DNA of 64,000 nucleotides from Selaginella moellendorffii (lineage: Eukaryota; Streptophyta; Lycopodiopsida; Selaginellales; Selaginellaceae), in assembly GCF_000143415.4 (NCBI RefSeq), contig NW_003314277.1, forward strand, positions 2,015,670 to 2,079,669. The letters are read 5' to 3'. Positions within the stretch are counted from its first letter, which is position 1. Every line of letters begins with the position of its first letter. The notes beneath the pieces are model-generated. The model had not been told where the DNA came from, searched no databases, and was given only the letters and a program-made list of their open reading frames with translations. This document shows positions 29,993 through 41,304 of this stretch, one piece after another. The translations under genes and the position numbers were made by a program.

Positions 29993-32900
29993 TCAGTGAC
30001 TCGGCTCGCGTTTCTCAGGATGGCCGTGATGAAAGTAAGTGCGTGGGAACATCTGCTGTGATCGGAGTAGCTGCTGGGAGAAGTGCTCATGGTAGTCATC
30101 GTCCTCGCGGGGGACTCTTCCCAGTGCCATGCCCAGGATGTCCGTGCTTTGTCTCGGGCTTCCCTGCCTCGGACTTCCCTGTCTCGGGCTCCCTTCAAAC
30201 GGAGGCGACGGAGGAATGCTCCACATCCCGTTCTTTCGAACCGGGCTTCCACCTGTGAGGCCTAGCTTCTGGAAGTTGTGGTGCTCGTTGTGTAGCGTGG
30301 GCACCCCAAAGCTGCCGTTTGCTGAGCGTGGTACGTTGCCATAGCCCCCAGTGATAGGCGTGGAAGAGCCCGAGCTGATAACCGGTGACGACGACTGTGA
30401 CGATGATATTCCGAGGTGGAGGTGGTGAGGTGACAGGGCTCTGATTTTCGGGCTGGCGCAAGGAGACACTGACGACGATGCAAATCCTTGAGCACGGGGA
30501 GAGAGTTGCTCGCTGCAAAGTAAAAGATCACATCAAAGAAACAAAGAAAAACATTTCTAGGCCTGCAGCACCAACCTGGTTGGTGAGTGTAGGATTGTTT
30601 TCGGATGCAGCACTGAATCGTATTCGTGGATGCGACTCCCGATGGCCTTCGGCAGAGTTAGAAGAGAGATATAAATATAATTTTCAGAAAGAAAAATGTG
30701 CTTGAAAACGTACCAGAGAGCCGACAAATGTGCTCGCCTTTGCAGCTATATCGCATCGATCGTCTGGAGTACATACTGGAGGCGCATTGCACACGAAAGG
30801 ATGCCCCAACAGAAATGTAGCGGTGGGCCTCTCTGCCGGATTCCTCTGCAAGCAGAGCCGCAAAAAGTTTTTACATTCTCTAGTCAGGTACTCCGGTATG
30901 GATGGGATTTCTTTGCTGTTCCCGATTTTAAACATGGCTGCTATCTGAGAGAGAAGTAACTATTAGCAGCAGAAGAAATGGAAAAGCGAAGGACGAGGGT
31001 AACTGACCCCTTCATATTGGCTCCATGGAGGCTTTGCTGTCGCCATCTCCAGAACCGTGCAGCCAAGGCTCCAAACGTCGACAGAGAGATCGTATCCATG
31101 TGTTTGTTTGATCACCTGGAAAGTACTCCAGTAAGACGAGCCGACTCGTGCTTGAAAAAGAAACACGAACCTCAGGCGCCATCCAATACGGACTTCCCTT
31201 AAAAGAAAGTGGGAAAGACTCGACGCTCAGCTGAAACACAGAGACACTCGTCAACAATAACGACAAAAACGAGGAGAAAACATTTAGTACGTGTTTCGCC
31301 ATGCCAAAATCAGCAAGTTTCACAATTCCATTAGTGTCGACTAGAATGTTGGCTCCTTTGATGTCCCTGGCATTCAAAAGATTAATATGCCTATAAATAC
31401 GTGATGGTGGTGAGTTGAAGGGGCATACCTGTGTACTGTGCTTGTGCTATGAAGGTAAGCCAGCCCCGAGAGAATCTGGCGCGTGTAGCTGCGAATCACA
31501 GGCTCCTTGAATGCACCATACTCCTGAAGAAGCTTGTGAATCGATCCCCCGGACACATACTCGAGGTAAATATATAAGCCATCCTCCATCTGAAAATCGA
31601 ACGTTAATGCTTGAATGCAAAGTGGAGCTTGACTACCGTTTCCGATCCGTAATACTGTACAATGTTGGTATGTCGCAACCGGCTAAGAGTTGCAATTTCC
31701 TGAAGGTTTAGGAATGATCGCCTTGTAAGCTTGAAGCATTCAAAGTTCTTCGTACCTGACTTAGCTGCTTTACACTTTCTTTTGACTTGGAATCGTCTGA
31801 TAAAAGCGGAACTTCCTTCATGGCACACATGCGGCCGACATTCTCACTGAAACAAAAATGTTAGAAGAGGCAGGAATTTAAGATCTCACAGTGACCGCAC
31901 CTGTCAAAGCCAACGTAAACATTTCCAAAGCTTCCCCTGCCGATGAGCTTCCCTTTTTGCCACTTCGTCGTCGAGGTAGTAGGAGAATCTGATCTGTTTG
32001 GACTGCGAGGAGGAACTGCGGACGCATTTGGCGACGGTGGGAAATTCGAAGCCACCAGCGGAGAAGGAACAGCAGGAGGCAGCGGTAGACGGTGCGCAGA
32101 AACCTCGAGATGATATCTTTCCTGATCGGACCCGCCAGCTCTCTTATGTAGAGGAGACACTGCTTGGCTCTGAACTCTCGAACTTGGGCCTGGACTCCTC
32201 CTCGGGCTCGGGTTTGGAGACAACTCCGGACTAGCACGGCTTTGGCACCACGATGTCTGTCCAGTATCAACAGTTGAGTTGTGCCCCGACCCCGGACTGG
32301 AACCATGACCAGAGGCAGGATCAGGAGTCGACTGCAGCGATCTCGGCGTCGCGGAGAGCATCTCCGCAGTTGTAAGTATCGTGCTTCTCACGGGGCTCAC
32401 CAGGTAGCTGTCTCGTGTCCCATTCAAGATACCATGGTTCCTTCCATACGTCAAGGCCTCGCCAGGAACATTCACGAGGAAATTATTCCGTAAGTGCGGA
32501 CTGGTGGGACAGGAAACCCCGTGTCTGGTTTGTGCTTGGGAGCTGCAACAGGTTCCACCAAGGAAAACATCAGAACAGAGACAACAGAGAAAGACAAACA
32601 CGAGAACTTACAAAGTCAACGACTGATCCGGTTTTGTGAGCACTCTGAGATTCCCCACGCGAGCAGCCACGGTTCCATGCGCCGTGTCGACCACGTCCGA
32701 GCTTCCCAAAGAGCTCGTGCTCGAGGCAGATCCAGACTCGGTGTAGCCAACCTCCATATCAATACCATCCTTGCGAGGCGGCAGAGGAAACGAAGGATAC
32801 CGCTGTATTACCGCATTGCCCGACTTTCGCGAGTGCTTTTCCCCGGGAGGCAATGGAAGAGGCTGCGCTTGAGACGGCAGACCGCCGAAACTCGCCGAGC

Positions 32901-33099
32901 GGCCAACCGCAGCCGAGGGAGAGGTCCGAGCTAATGGCGCAGCCTCGGCTGCCCCAACAGACTTGACGCATATCTCTTCTTCCTTGGCTTGCTGCTGCTT
33001 GTTCTTCCTCCTCTTTGGAGGATATAGCAACGAGCTGAGGATGTTCTCCTTTTTCCCTCCTCCATCCTTGGAGGACGACTTTCCCCACCAAGATGGCAT
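29993..33099 (-). CDS. YDA: YODA-like MAP kinase kinase kinase
   Basis: Eleven exons: 32612-33099, 31901-32542, 31756-31846, 31637-31699, 31429-31589, 31291-31366, 31171-31230, 31008-31115, 30714-30944, 30576-30646 and 29993-30512. They encode 836 residues (Arabidopsis YODA about 883). The start [12 protein letters not shown] resembles the YODA N-terminus. A long Ser/Pro-rich regulatory region precedes the kinase domain (about 357-615): Gly loop [12 protein letters not shown], Lys387 in CAMKEV, HRDIKGAN (Asp483), DFG (501-503), GSPYWMAPE (to 527) and the [16 protein letters not shown] block. A low-complexity C-tail follows. YODA-type MAPKKKs drive MKK4/5-MPK3/6 signalling in asymmetric division and embryo patterning. 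All ten introns are GT-AG and short. Exon 10 is the least certain. Confidence 0.9.
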
Positions 33100-33952
33100 C
33101 TTCTCCAATGCCCAGCGAGAAACTCCAAGGTCATGGAAGCGTCTTCAAACTCGTGGAACTCGTCCAGTCTAAACGCGCGAGCTTCTCCCAAGCTCGTGGG
33201 AATTCCCTGTTCTTAAGTGGTCCTCTCCCAATTCTTCGCTGGAAGAAATCCCCGCCCCGATGGAAAGAGAGAGTGTGAGAGAGCCAAAAACCTCGAAAAT
33301 CTGTCCCTGTGAGTGTCCCTGGATCATCCTCTTGATGATTTAGCATTGCCTAGTGCCGATGACGAGCAGCCCGGGCCAGCGTGAGGATCATTGGCACTAG
33401 ATTCTACTCCCATCCTCCTCCTCCCTAATCCCAGAATCTCACAGAGCTCCAAAACCCCAGCCATTGGCCTCTGGAACTTACCCCGCGCGCTCTCCCAATC
33501 CAAGAACAATGCCAGCATTCGTGCTCCATAGCTGCATTTCAGCTCCACGGCCGCATTTCAGCTCCGGCGTCGAGATTCAGACCCTAGAGACGAGAAGAAG
33601 GCCTCTCCTCGCCTCCGCCCGACGAAGAACCCTAAGATTGCCCACACTGCCAGCGACGATTACAGAGCGCAGCGCCTCGTCTACGCCGATTCCCCGCCTT
33701 GGATCTTCCTCATCGCCATCGCGCGGCGCTCTCTCTCCCTCGGGTCTCTCTACGTCGCGTAGCTCTAGCCCTCACGGAAAGAAAAAAGGACGATATTCTC
33801 TTCTTCCTCCTCGAGAAAGGGCGAGAGTGACAGCATCTATAGGCTCGGTTTTTAGGGTTCTAGGAGATAACTCTTGAAAAAAGAAAAAATATTTCTAGGG
33901 TTCTTGAGAGGGCAAGATCGAATCGATCGATTCGATCGATCCATCCTATCCA
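33100..33952. promoter_or_regulatory. Intergenic region between divergent MAPKKK and NDUFA6 genes
   Basis: These 853 bp lie between two divergent starts. The NDUFA6 side has telo-box-like AACCCTAA/TTAGGGTT motifs (about 33629, 33851, 33897). A 137-codon plus-strand open frame at 33464-33877 is Ser/Arg/Pro-rich with no domain and is more likely leader sequence. No other gene is seen. Confidence 0.45.
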
Positions 33953-34434
33953 ATGACGAGGTATCTCAGTATGCGCGGCTACGACCGGCTCATGAGCTTC
34001 AAGAGCCTCGTCCAAAGCGGCAGCTCCAAGGATCTCCCGGAGGCGCAAGAGCGCGTGCTGGAGCTCTATCGCCGATCGGTTCGATCAGTGCCCTTCATCG
34101 TGGAGTGCTTCAACATCGAGGGCGTGGCGACGCCCGCGCAGCTGCGCTCCAGGATCATGAAGGAATTCCGGAAGAAGACGGATATTACCAATCCCAGGGT
34201 AAGATTTCTCGTTAGATTGGGGCTGGATTTTGATCCTGGCCTGGAATGCAGGCTCTAGATCTTCTCGTTGTCAAGGGGCTGGAGGAATTGATGATGTTTC
34301 TCACGCAAACCAAGCAGCGACATCATCTCATCGCGCAGTATGTCCAGGAGGAATCCTTCGACCCGCGGAAGCTGGGAATCATCGACCGGGGTGAGTCGGA
34401 GTTCTTGAAGAAGTTCTTAGAAGGCAACGCTTGA
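33953..34434 (+). CDS. NDUFA6: Complex I subunit B14 (NDUFA6), LYR protein
   Basis: Exons 33953-34198 and 34252-34434, joined in phase 0 by a 53-bp GT-AG intron, give 142 residues, close to plant B14 length. The LYR motif (L38-Y39-R40, in VLELYRRSVRSVPF) and the downstream Phe mark the LYR/Complex1 family. The FNIEGVATPAQLRSRI and EFRKKTDITNPR segments match plant B14. It is an accessory subunit on the matrix side of mitochondrial NADH dehydrogenase, where it binds the acyl carrier protein. No cleavable presequence is apparent, as usual for this subunit. Confidence 0.93.
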
Positions 34435-35077
34435 GAGGGAGCAAAGCTCTACCGCCAAGAACACAAAAGTGCCAGGAAATAAGTTTTTCCTCACCATCTT
34501 CTTGTTGTCTGCCTGTAATCTTCTCTTCTCTTCTCTTCTTCGCGCTGTTCCAGAGAATCAAAGCTCTTGTAAACGTTTTGGGGGCTTCTTCGATTTGGAA
34601 GGTTGGTTTCTACGTTTGCGCACTAACATCGAGAGGATTTGCTCAGAGATTTGCTCCCAGTTCTTCCCCCACTTGGTTTGATCCTTTGTTCCCTCGCAGG
34701 AGCACCACGTCCGGCTGGATTCCAATCCCTTTTTGAAAGCGATGCGATCACGATCAAGCGAAAGTTCTCCCATCTTTTCTCGAAAAACTTATCGGGCCTC
34801 CTTGGCCACCCTGGCTACCAAGCGCTATCCGGTAGACCACGGTGGGGTTGGCCATACCGACTTACTGGGTCACCGGCGAGGGCGGTCAAGTGGTCAAGGG
34901 TCAGCGACCCCATTTACTAGTCAACCCGAGGGATACAAGCGCCATTCTTTCAGGGTTTCCAGCTTACTTGGCACAACCTCCGCGACTCACGGGATGACTA
35001 GGAAACAATTTGCACAGTCAGAATTTCTTTTTCCTACAAAAATGTTTACATGAGGCGGCTTTTTTTTTTTTTTTCTT
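34435..35077. other. Intergenic / 3' regions, no gene seen
   Basis: This holds the 3' region of NDUFA6 (plus) and the 3' end of the next PPR gene (minus). Open frames at 34639-35053 lack recognisable domains. A T run lies at 35061-35074. Confidence 0.45.
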
Positions 35078-36832
35078 TCAGGGCACTGGCTCTTCTTGCG
35101 TAGCTCCATCTTTGATTGATCCAAGCTCTTCTCCTTGGCTATCTTCATCCTGCGCAGCTCCATCTTCATCGTCCCAAGGCAGCGAGAACGAAGCAGTGTC
35201 ATCCACCGCCATCGCCATCTCTATCACCTTGGCGGCCAAATCTCCCCTGCGCGACCAGCACAGCCTCGCCACCACTCTCCCGAGAACTCCCGACGGCGGG
35301 CTCAATCCACTCGCCAGCATCTCCTCGCACAGATCAAACGCCCTGCCGATCTCTCCACTGCCGAGCAGCCGATCGATGAGAGCGCTGTAGGTGGCGAAGT
35401 CTGGCGCGATCCCGCGCTGCCGCATCTCGTAGAACAGCACCATCCCGGACTCGAGGCAGCAGCCAGCGATCACCGTGTTGTAAGTCAGCAAGTTGGCGAC
35501 GCATCCAGGATCATCGCCCAGTTCCTCCAAGATCCGGAAAGCCTCCTCGGGCCTCTCGGATCGAAACGCGCCGTGGAGCAGCACATTGTAGGCGTGAGTG
35601 TCGGCTGAAACTCCCGCGAGACGCATCTCCCGGAAGAGCGCTCGAGCGTCGTCCAGCCTTCGCTCGCGGCACAGGCCGCTCACCACCGCGGTGTACATGG
35701 CAACGTCGAGCGGGCAGTAGTCGCGGATGTGATCGAACAGCCCCAGCGCCGTCTCGGTTCGATCGTTCCGGCAGAAGGTGTCGATCAAGGTGGCGTAAGT
35801 TCGCTGGTTTGGAAACGCGCCGGATCGCTTCATGATCCGGTAGAGCGCGTAGGCGTCGTCCAGGAAGCCGGATTTGCAGAGGCCATCGATGAGAGTGGTG
35901 TAGATCACGACGTTGAGCTCGCAGCCGAGCGTTTCCATCTCGCGGACCACCCGGTACGCGTCGTAAACTCTCCCGGCCTTGGAGAGTCCATCGATGATCA
36001 CGCTGTAGGAGACGATGGTTGGCTGGATCTTTCGTTCGAGCATGGCGTTCCAGATTCTCACCGCGAGCTTCATCTTCTTGGCCTTGCAAGCACCCCGGAT
36101 CAAGCTCGTGTACGTGACCACCGTCGGCGAGCATCCCTGGAGAACCATCGTCTCGTCCAGGAACTTCCACGCTTCCAGGAACCGGTTTGATCGGCAGAGG
36201 CCGTCGACGATCGAGTTGTAGATCACCACGTCGGGTTGGATCCTCCGCTCCACTCTCATCTCGCGGAGAAGCTCCAGAGCTCGATCCATCCTGAGCTCCT
36301 TGCAGTAGCCATCGATGAGAACACCGTAGAGGAAGCAATCCGGTTGGCAGCGATTGCTTTTGATCATCTCTTGGAAGATCTCCCAGGCGCGCTCCATCAT
36401 CCTGTTCTTGCAGAACCCCCGGATCATTACCGTGAAGGTGACCACGTCGGGGTGGATTCCAGCGTCACGCATGAGCTCCAGAGCTCTGGCGGCGTCGGCG
36501 AGTCTAGTGGATTTGGACAAGGCGTCGATGAGCGATGCAAATGCGTGCTGGTTTGGAGGTGGAGTACCTGAGTGGAGCATAGTGGCCAGGATGAGCAGAG
36601 CGCCGCGCAGATCCCCGGACTTGCAAGCTCGATCGATGACGACGCTGGAGAGGAAGCCCGGGAAGATCGATCCGGCGGCGGTCTTCTCACGGAGGAAGCG
36701 CGCGGCCGCATTGGCATCGCCGGATTCGTGGAGCGCGAGAAGCTGCGCGTGTGCGGCGTCGGGCGATGGCGGGAGATGGAGCGATCGATGGTAGAGCGAG
36801 CGACGATGGAGGCCGCGACGAAAACCTCGCAT
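35078..36832 (-). CDS. P-class pentatricopeptide repeat protein
   Basis: This single-exon gene encodes 584 residues from ATG 36832. It begins with an Arg-rich stretch (MRGFRRGLHRRSLYHRS) that fits a mitochondrial presequence. It then carries 35-residue P-type PPR motifs throughout (PDVVTFTVMIRGFCKNRMM, PDVVIYNSIVDGLCRSNRF, NVVIYTTLIDGLCKSGFL). There is no E or DYW domain; the C-terminus is an acidic Gln/Glu-rich tail. P-class PPRs bind organellar transcripts for end protection, splicing or translation. The start is only 128 bp from the divergent PUS10 gene. Confidence 0.93.
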   Translation of the reverse strand: MRGFRRGLHRRSLYHRSLHLPPSPDAAHAQLLALHESGDANAAARFLREKTAAGSIFPGFLSSVVIDRACKSGDLRGALLILATMLHSGTPPPNQHAFASLIDALSKSTRLADAARALELMRDAGIHPDVVTFTVMIRGFCKNRMMERAWEIFQEMIKSNRCQPDCFLYGVLIDGYCKELRMDRALELLREMRVERRIQPDVVIYNSIVDGLCRSNRFLEAWKFLDETMVLQGCSPTVVTYTSLIRGACKAKKMKLAVRIWNAMLERKIQPTIVSYSVIIDGLSKAGRVYDAYRVVREMETLGCELNVVIYTTLIDGLCKSGFLDDAYALYRIMKRSGAFPNQRTYATLIDTFCRNDRTETALGLFDHIRDYCPLDVAMYTAVVSGLCRERRLDDARALFREMRLAGVSADTHAYNVLLHGAFRSERPEEAFRILEELGDDPGCVANLLTYNTVIAGCCLESGMVLFYEMRQRGIAPDFATYSALIDRLLGSGEIGRAFDLCEEMLASGLSPPSGVLGRVVARLCWSRRGDLAAKVIEMAMAVDDTASFSLPWDDEDGAAQDEDSQGEELGSIKDGATQEEPVP

Positions 36833-36960
36833 TTACCATCGTTCCTAGGGTTTTGGGTTTAGGGTTCTTGAGCTCCTTTATTTTAAGAGAAATTTAACTG
36901 TTGTGAAATAAGTACCTTTAGTGCTCTTTCCCGAGAACCCTAATTCAGGGTTTTGGGCCG
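36833..36960. promoter_or_regulatory. Compact bidirectional promoter (PPR / PUS10) with telo-boxes
   Basis: The 128 bp between two divergent start codons contain TAGGGTTTTGGGTTTAGGG (about 36846-36864) and GAACCCTAATTCAGGGTTTT (about 36934-36953), both like plant telo-boxes. Such motifs are common in promoters of organelle- and translation-related genes. Both genes must be driven from within this interval or from inside each other. Confidence 0.6.
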
Positions 36961-39183
36961 ATGGAGGCTTTGTTTCGGGAGGCGCTGCTGGCGCTCCCTC
37001 AAGCGCCACTGCGGGATCTCTTGCGCGTTGGGGTAAAGCGATTTCTTTCTCGTGCGGCCAGATCGATCGAAATATTTGTCTCGTAGGCGTGCTCCTTGTG
37101 CGCGATGAGGTTCCTGAGCGTGCGCGGCCGTGTGTATTCGCAATCGGTGCCCGCTTCCCCCGCTATTCTTGCAGAGATTGGAAATGGCGATGGATTGGAG
37201 AGCGATCGATCGAGTGCTTCGTGTTGTACTGTTTGCCAGGGGATCTTGCAAAGCGCTGGCGTTGGATTGGCTGTTCTTGAGGCGATCCAAAAGGAAGGGC
37301 ACGAGTTTTGCGATTTTTCTTTGGAGGTCACTGTGCCTTCAGCAACTTTAGTACGTGAGCGTTCTCTTTGGTACGCTACTCCTTATTTCTTCGGATCGGG
37401 GCATTTGTGACTTTGTGACTTTTCTTTTCTCAGGTGCTACTTGAGAAAAGAACATCCAGAAGACTTCAAGGCTGAAGATCCAAACGAATGTATAGTTTCA
37501 CTCAAGGAAGCTGTCAAGTGGACTTTTGGCCCACAAATCGAAGCTGCATTGGTAAAGAACTCTTTCCTTGGCATGGTATGTTTTCATGGTTTTTTATTTG
37601 TGAATACAGGGAAAGGTCATGGATAAAAACTCGAACTTCCACATCTCTCTAGTGTTCAAGCATGCGAACTCAAGCTCGGAGATTCAGTTTCTTTCTGATC
37701 TGTCCGGTGGCGATTCTAAACGAAAGCGGGGTAACGTTACTCTTTCTGTGGCTACTGGTATCTGATGGATGTGTCTTCTCGCAAGGTCCTGTAGAAGCCG
37801 GGGAGTCTATTGCAGCCGTCCAGCGCTCGCTAGCGTCTATATCATCCGACGCTTTTGCTAGGCATTATCCATGCCCTCCTCCACAAGTAAGTTTCTTACA
37901 TTGTAGAAAAACTTACCGGTGGAATCGCAGTTAGATACGCCATGCGAGCTGGTTTCGAGCTGTCGGAAGGACGCGATTTTTGTTGTTGGGAGATATCTAA
38001 AGGTTTTTGATTGTTGGTTGAATCAACTAAGCTGCATTTTAATATCGTGGTTGAACAGTATTCGCGGAGCATCAGCCAGAGCCCTTGGACAATTCAGGAA
38101 GACAGGATAGGGGACGGTTCTGTACAGGCAAGTGCATGCGTATGTTAAGAAGCGTTTTGATCCTCGACTTGGTGCAGGAGATTATAGGCGATGTGATATT
38201 CCCTCACTTTAAGGCCGATAGCTACAAATTCCATGCTGCCGGAAGGGAGGACATAGACGTAAAGAAACCTGTTTCATGCTTTTGGTTTGCTCATTCTGCT
38301 CTGTGTCAGGTCCGAATGCTCGGCAGTGGACGACCATTTCTTTTGGAAATTCTGAATGCACGCACATGTTCAAAGCAGGAGGAACTTCTCAAGCTTGAGC
38401 ATGCCATAAATTCCAACAAAGATGGATGGGTATAGCTTTTGTTGTCAACTTGCCTCTCGTCTAACCAGTGTTGGCTGCGCAGAACAGGTGAAAGTAAAAG
38501 GTCTTAAAGAAGCTGGCAATGAAGTTTGGACGATCATGCGACAAGGTGAGGCGGACAAGCAGGTTGGCTTTTTTGTTCTTGCCAGACAATAGTGCTGAAT
38601 GAACATGTTTTACAGAAAGAATACACGGCAGTGGTGTGGTTGTCTCGGCCTGTCACAGAGGCTGACTTTACAACCCTTTCCAACTCGAAAGAGCTGGTTT
38701 GTGATGTTCTCAAGTTGTTTGGTGTGCATCTAATGTTTTCAAAATACAGGAGATTCAGCAAAAAACACCGGTACGAGTTCTGCACAGACGCAGCCCGCTT
38801 GTTCGTCCGCGAATCATTCACTGGTGAGTACTTTCCTTACTTTTCATTGCTAGATAACAAGAGAATTTCTGGTGTATTAGGATGCGGTGTGAAGCACTAC
38901 ACGATAGCTCATGCTATTTCCTTCTACATCTTTGTACTCAGGTGCAGACTCAAAGTTGGTTCTTTGCGTTTACTATCTCAGCTTTCTAGGCTGGAACATA
39001 CGTTAAGGAGTTTGTTCACGGAGATCTAGGACGAACGTATCCGAAGTAAGAAGAAAAAAAAAAGAGAAAAACTTTTGTTGGTGAAACTAACCACAAACTT
39101 TCTTCAGTGTTGGATCGCTTCTAGATTGCGATGCCGAAATTCTGTGCTTGGACGTGACAAATGTGAAAATGGATTTCTTGTGA
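36961..39183 (+). CDS. PUS10: tRNA pseudouridine synthase Pus10
   Basis: Fifteen exons: 36961-37032, 37087-37370, 37434-37551, 37610-37730, 37786-37886, 37931-38002, 38059-38127, 38178-38258, 38310-38429, 38488-38562, 38616-38696, 38750-38823, 38881-38941, 38990-39045 and 39108-39183. They encode 486 residues. The N-terminus has two CxxC pairs (C26/C29 and C71/C74), the zinc-binding accessory domain. Core motifs are YKFHAAGREDID with VRMLGSGRPFLLE (about 295-319, bearing the catalytic Asp), EIQQKTPVRVLHRR, and FLLHLCTQAGTYVKEFVHGDLGRT. Pus10 makes pseudouridine 54/55 in tRNA T loops. Intron 7 begins with GC (CAG/GCAAGT). The exon 2 donor (37371) was chosen by phase. Confidence 0.92.
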
Positions 39184-40060
39184 TGAACAATGGTAGGACG
39201 GCATCCAAATCTGTGAAGAACATATTCACCCCTTTTGGAAGCTTTTCTTTGCAGGCATTCCTGGAAATCCTGTAAGCTAGCACATGAACTCAAAAGGAAC
39301 ACCATAAATTCTAGGGGGCTGGCCTCCAAGTTGCTCTGGTTCATTCTCCTTCCAAGTTGCAAAAGCACTAACATTATATCTCTGTAACGATATGTAACGA
39401 TTCTAAGGAAGTGATAGCGAGCGTTTGTTAGAAAATATCAACATGCCACATAAGCTTCTAGAGAGAGAGAGAGAGAGAGAGAGATTAAAATCATATTATG
39501 TTAACTTGCCGAGAGATTAAAATTATACTATGCTAATTTACAACCAAAGTAAGAAATCAATGCAAACAATTATACTGTGCTAACTTGCAGCCAAAGTAAG
39601 AAATCAATGCCTCGTTGAAAATTACCGTTAACGAATAGATGTTTTCTTTTACATCAATCTTGGTCCATTCGCCAGGGAATCTATACCGTCAAGTATAAAG
39701 ATCTGAGATCCAGCGGAGCAAGACTAGGCACGTGGTTCCATCCCAGATGGGCACGCTTGCCATATGCATCGCGTCCTTCGGTCCACAGGCGTCGCCGGAC
39801 GTGCACCACTCGCGCTCCGACACGTGTTGATTATTTGGGATTACTGGTTAATGCTTGTTTGCCCTTTGGCGCTTAGTTCTACCGTCTCGAGCAATGCGCA
39901 TGGATTCCAGAGCGAAAAGCGGAGGATCGACGAGGCGCTGCCACTGCTAGGTAAGAATTTTCGCGTTCTTTTTCCGGGCGCAGCGCGAGAAATCGGTGAA
40001 AATTTCTCTCTTCTCTGGCTCCCGATTTCCAGGGTTTCTTGGAATTCGAAGGAGCCGGCT
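39184..40060. other. Intergenic upstream of the ATI-like gene
   Basis: Contains an (AG)n microsatellite (39460-39484) and AT-rich imperfect repeats (AGAGATTAAAAT.ATA.TATG.TAA at about 39480 and 39512; AACCAAAGTAAGAAATCAATGC-like at about 39541 and 39590). The ATI-like frame is open upstream to 39764, but I take that as leader sequence. Confidence 0.5.
39460..39484. repeat. (AG)n microsatellite
   Basis: An uninterrupted AG dinucleotide run of about 12 units in non-coding sequence between PUS10 and the ATI-like gene. Confidence 0.95.
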
Positions 40061-41304
40061 ATGGATCCCGGCCGCAACAGCGACAGCGAGGAGGAGGAGA
40101 GCGTGTGTGGCAGCCGAAGCTGGGAGGTCGTGGCATCGGATCCCGACTCCGGATTATCCGACTCGAATTGCGACGTCCAGATGCATGAGGCCGGCATCAC
40201 TGTTCTTCCCCAGCACTTCCTTCTCCCGCCGGCGGCGCAAGCATGCGCGCAAGAATCCAAGGCAGTGGAGGAGGAAGAATCTTCACGAGGTAGGGAACCG
40301 CCGTCCTCCTCGGTGAAGGATTGGATTGAGCCGTCACGGGTGATTGATGAACGGCAGGAATCCGGGCAGCAGGAGCAGCATCACAGGCAGCAGCAGCAGC
40401 AGCAGCAGCACGATTTGGATTTGCTATCGACGCTCATCTCGTCCGTCCTAGAATCCGAGAAGAGGGAGGGTGGGATTGCCGAGGGAGGAGACCTCCAGAC
40501 AGGGACAGGAGAGGAGGCATCATCCCTGGCGAGTTTGCATCGCGAGATTGTGTCGGAGTCGGGATTTAGCGCTTTGGTTCCATCGGATCTTCACGGGAAT
40601 GTGTTGAGACCGGAAGAACAGGAGGAGGGCGAGGCGATTGGCGAGGAGGGTGGTGGTGGTTTTGGAATTGGAGAAGAAGAGGATGGGAGGATAGGGGGAA
40701 GCTGGAAGAAGAAGATTGCGAGTTATATCCGGAGGGCGAGTACGCTGTGGTCTCTCACGATTGCTGCGGCGCTGGTGGGACTCGTGATCATTGGGCAACG
40801 ATGGCAGCACGAGCGCTGGCAAAACCACCAGATGCGCTTGCAGCTTTGCTACAAGGACGAGGTACTTCCACTCAAAACTTTGGATTTTTTTTGTTTCTAG
40901 AAGCTCCTTTCCTTGATTCCTGGGTTTGCTTTGCATAGTTCTTGTTCTTGGGCTGGTATCATTGGTTTCGTTTTTCGCATGAGCACCGAGAATCGAGCAT
41001 GCGCTTTGCTTTTCCGATTCAATGATCGTTTGCGATCTTACGGTAGCACTTTGCTTTTCCTTTTCTTAGCAGCGAGCATCGCATTTTCTCTTTTTGCGCT
41101 GGAAGCTTCAGTGTTTTCACTTTCTTTGTTTGCTTGCTGATTCCTTGCCTGTGATGGATCACTTTCGCTCGAGAAGATCCAATCTTAACACACGCACTTT
41201 TTGGCTTCCAGAAAATCAGCCAGCTTCTCTTCCAGATCGCTCGATTGAAGGAGACGGTCTCGGGTCGGAGGAGAGTGCCAGTGATCAAAGCGAGCGCGGT
41301 TTGA
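40061..41304 (+). CDS. ATG8-interacting protein (ATI1/2)-like
   Basis: Exons 40061-40861 and 41212-41304, phase 0, with a 350-bp intron, encode 297 residues. I start at ATG 40061 (MDPGRNSDSEEEES); the frame is open further upstream, but family proteins begin just before the acidic SWEVV segment. SWEVV (W21-V24) is an AIM/LIR-type ATG8-binding motif. A Gln run and a Gly/Glu-rich linker follow. The conserved C-terminal part is SWKKKIASYIRRASTLW, one membrane span (about 229-245) and GQRWQHERWQ, as in Arabidopsis ATI1/ATI2. Those ER or plastid proteins link cargo to autophagy. Similarity is strong only near SWEVV and the membrane span. Confidence 0.8.

Noticed and set aside
33464-33877. 137-codon plus-strand frame upstream of NDUFA6.
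   Set aside because: Ser/Arg/Pro-rich with no domain or conserved pattern, and it lies where leaders of two divergent genes are expected.
39764-40060. Upstream in-frame extension of the ATI-like protein (ATG at 39764).
   Set aside because: The extension has no similarity to the family, and ATI proteins begin shortly before the acidic SWEVV region; it contains intron-like GT and AG signals (39951 and 40032), so it is more likely leader sequence.
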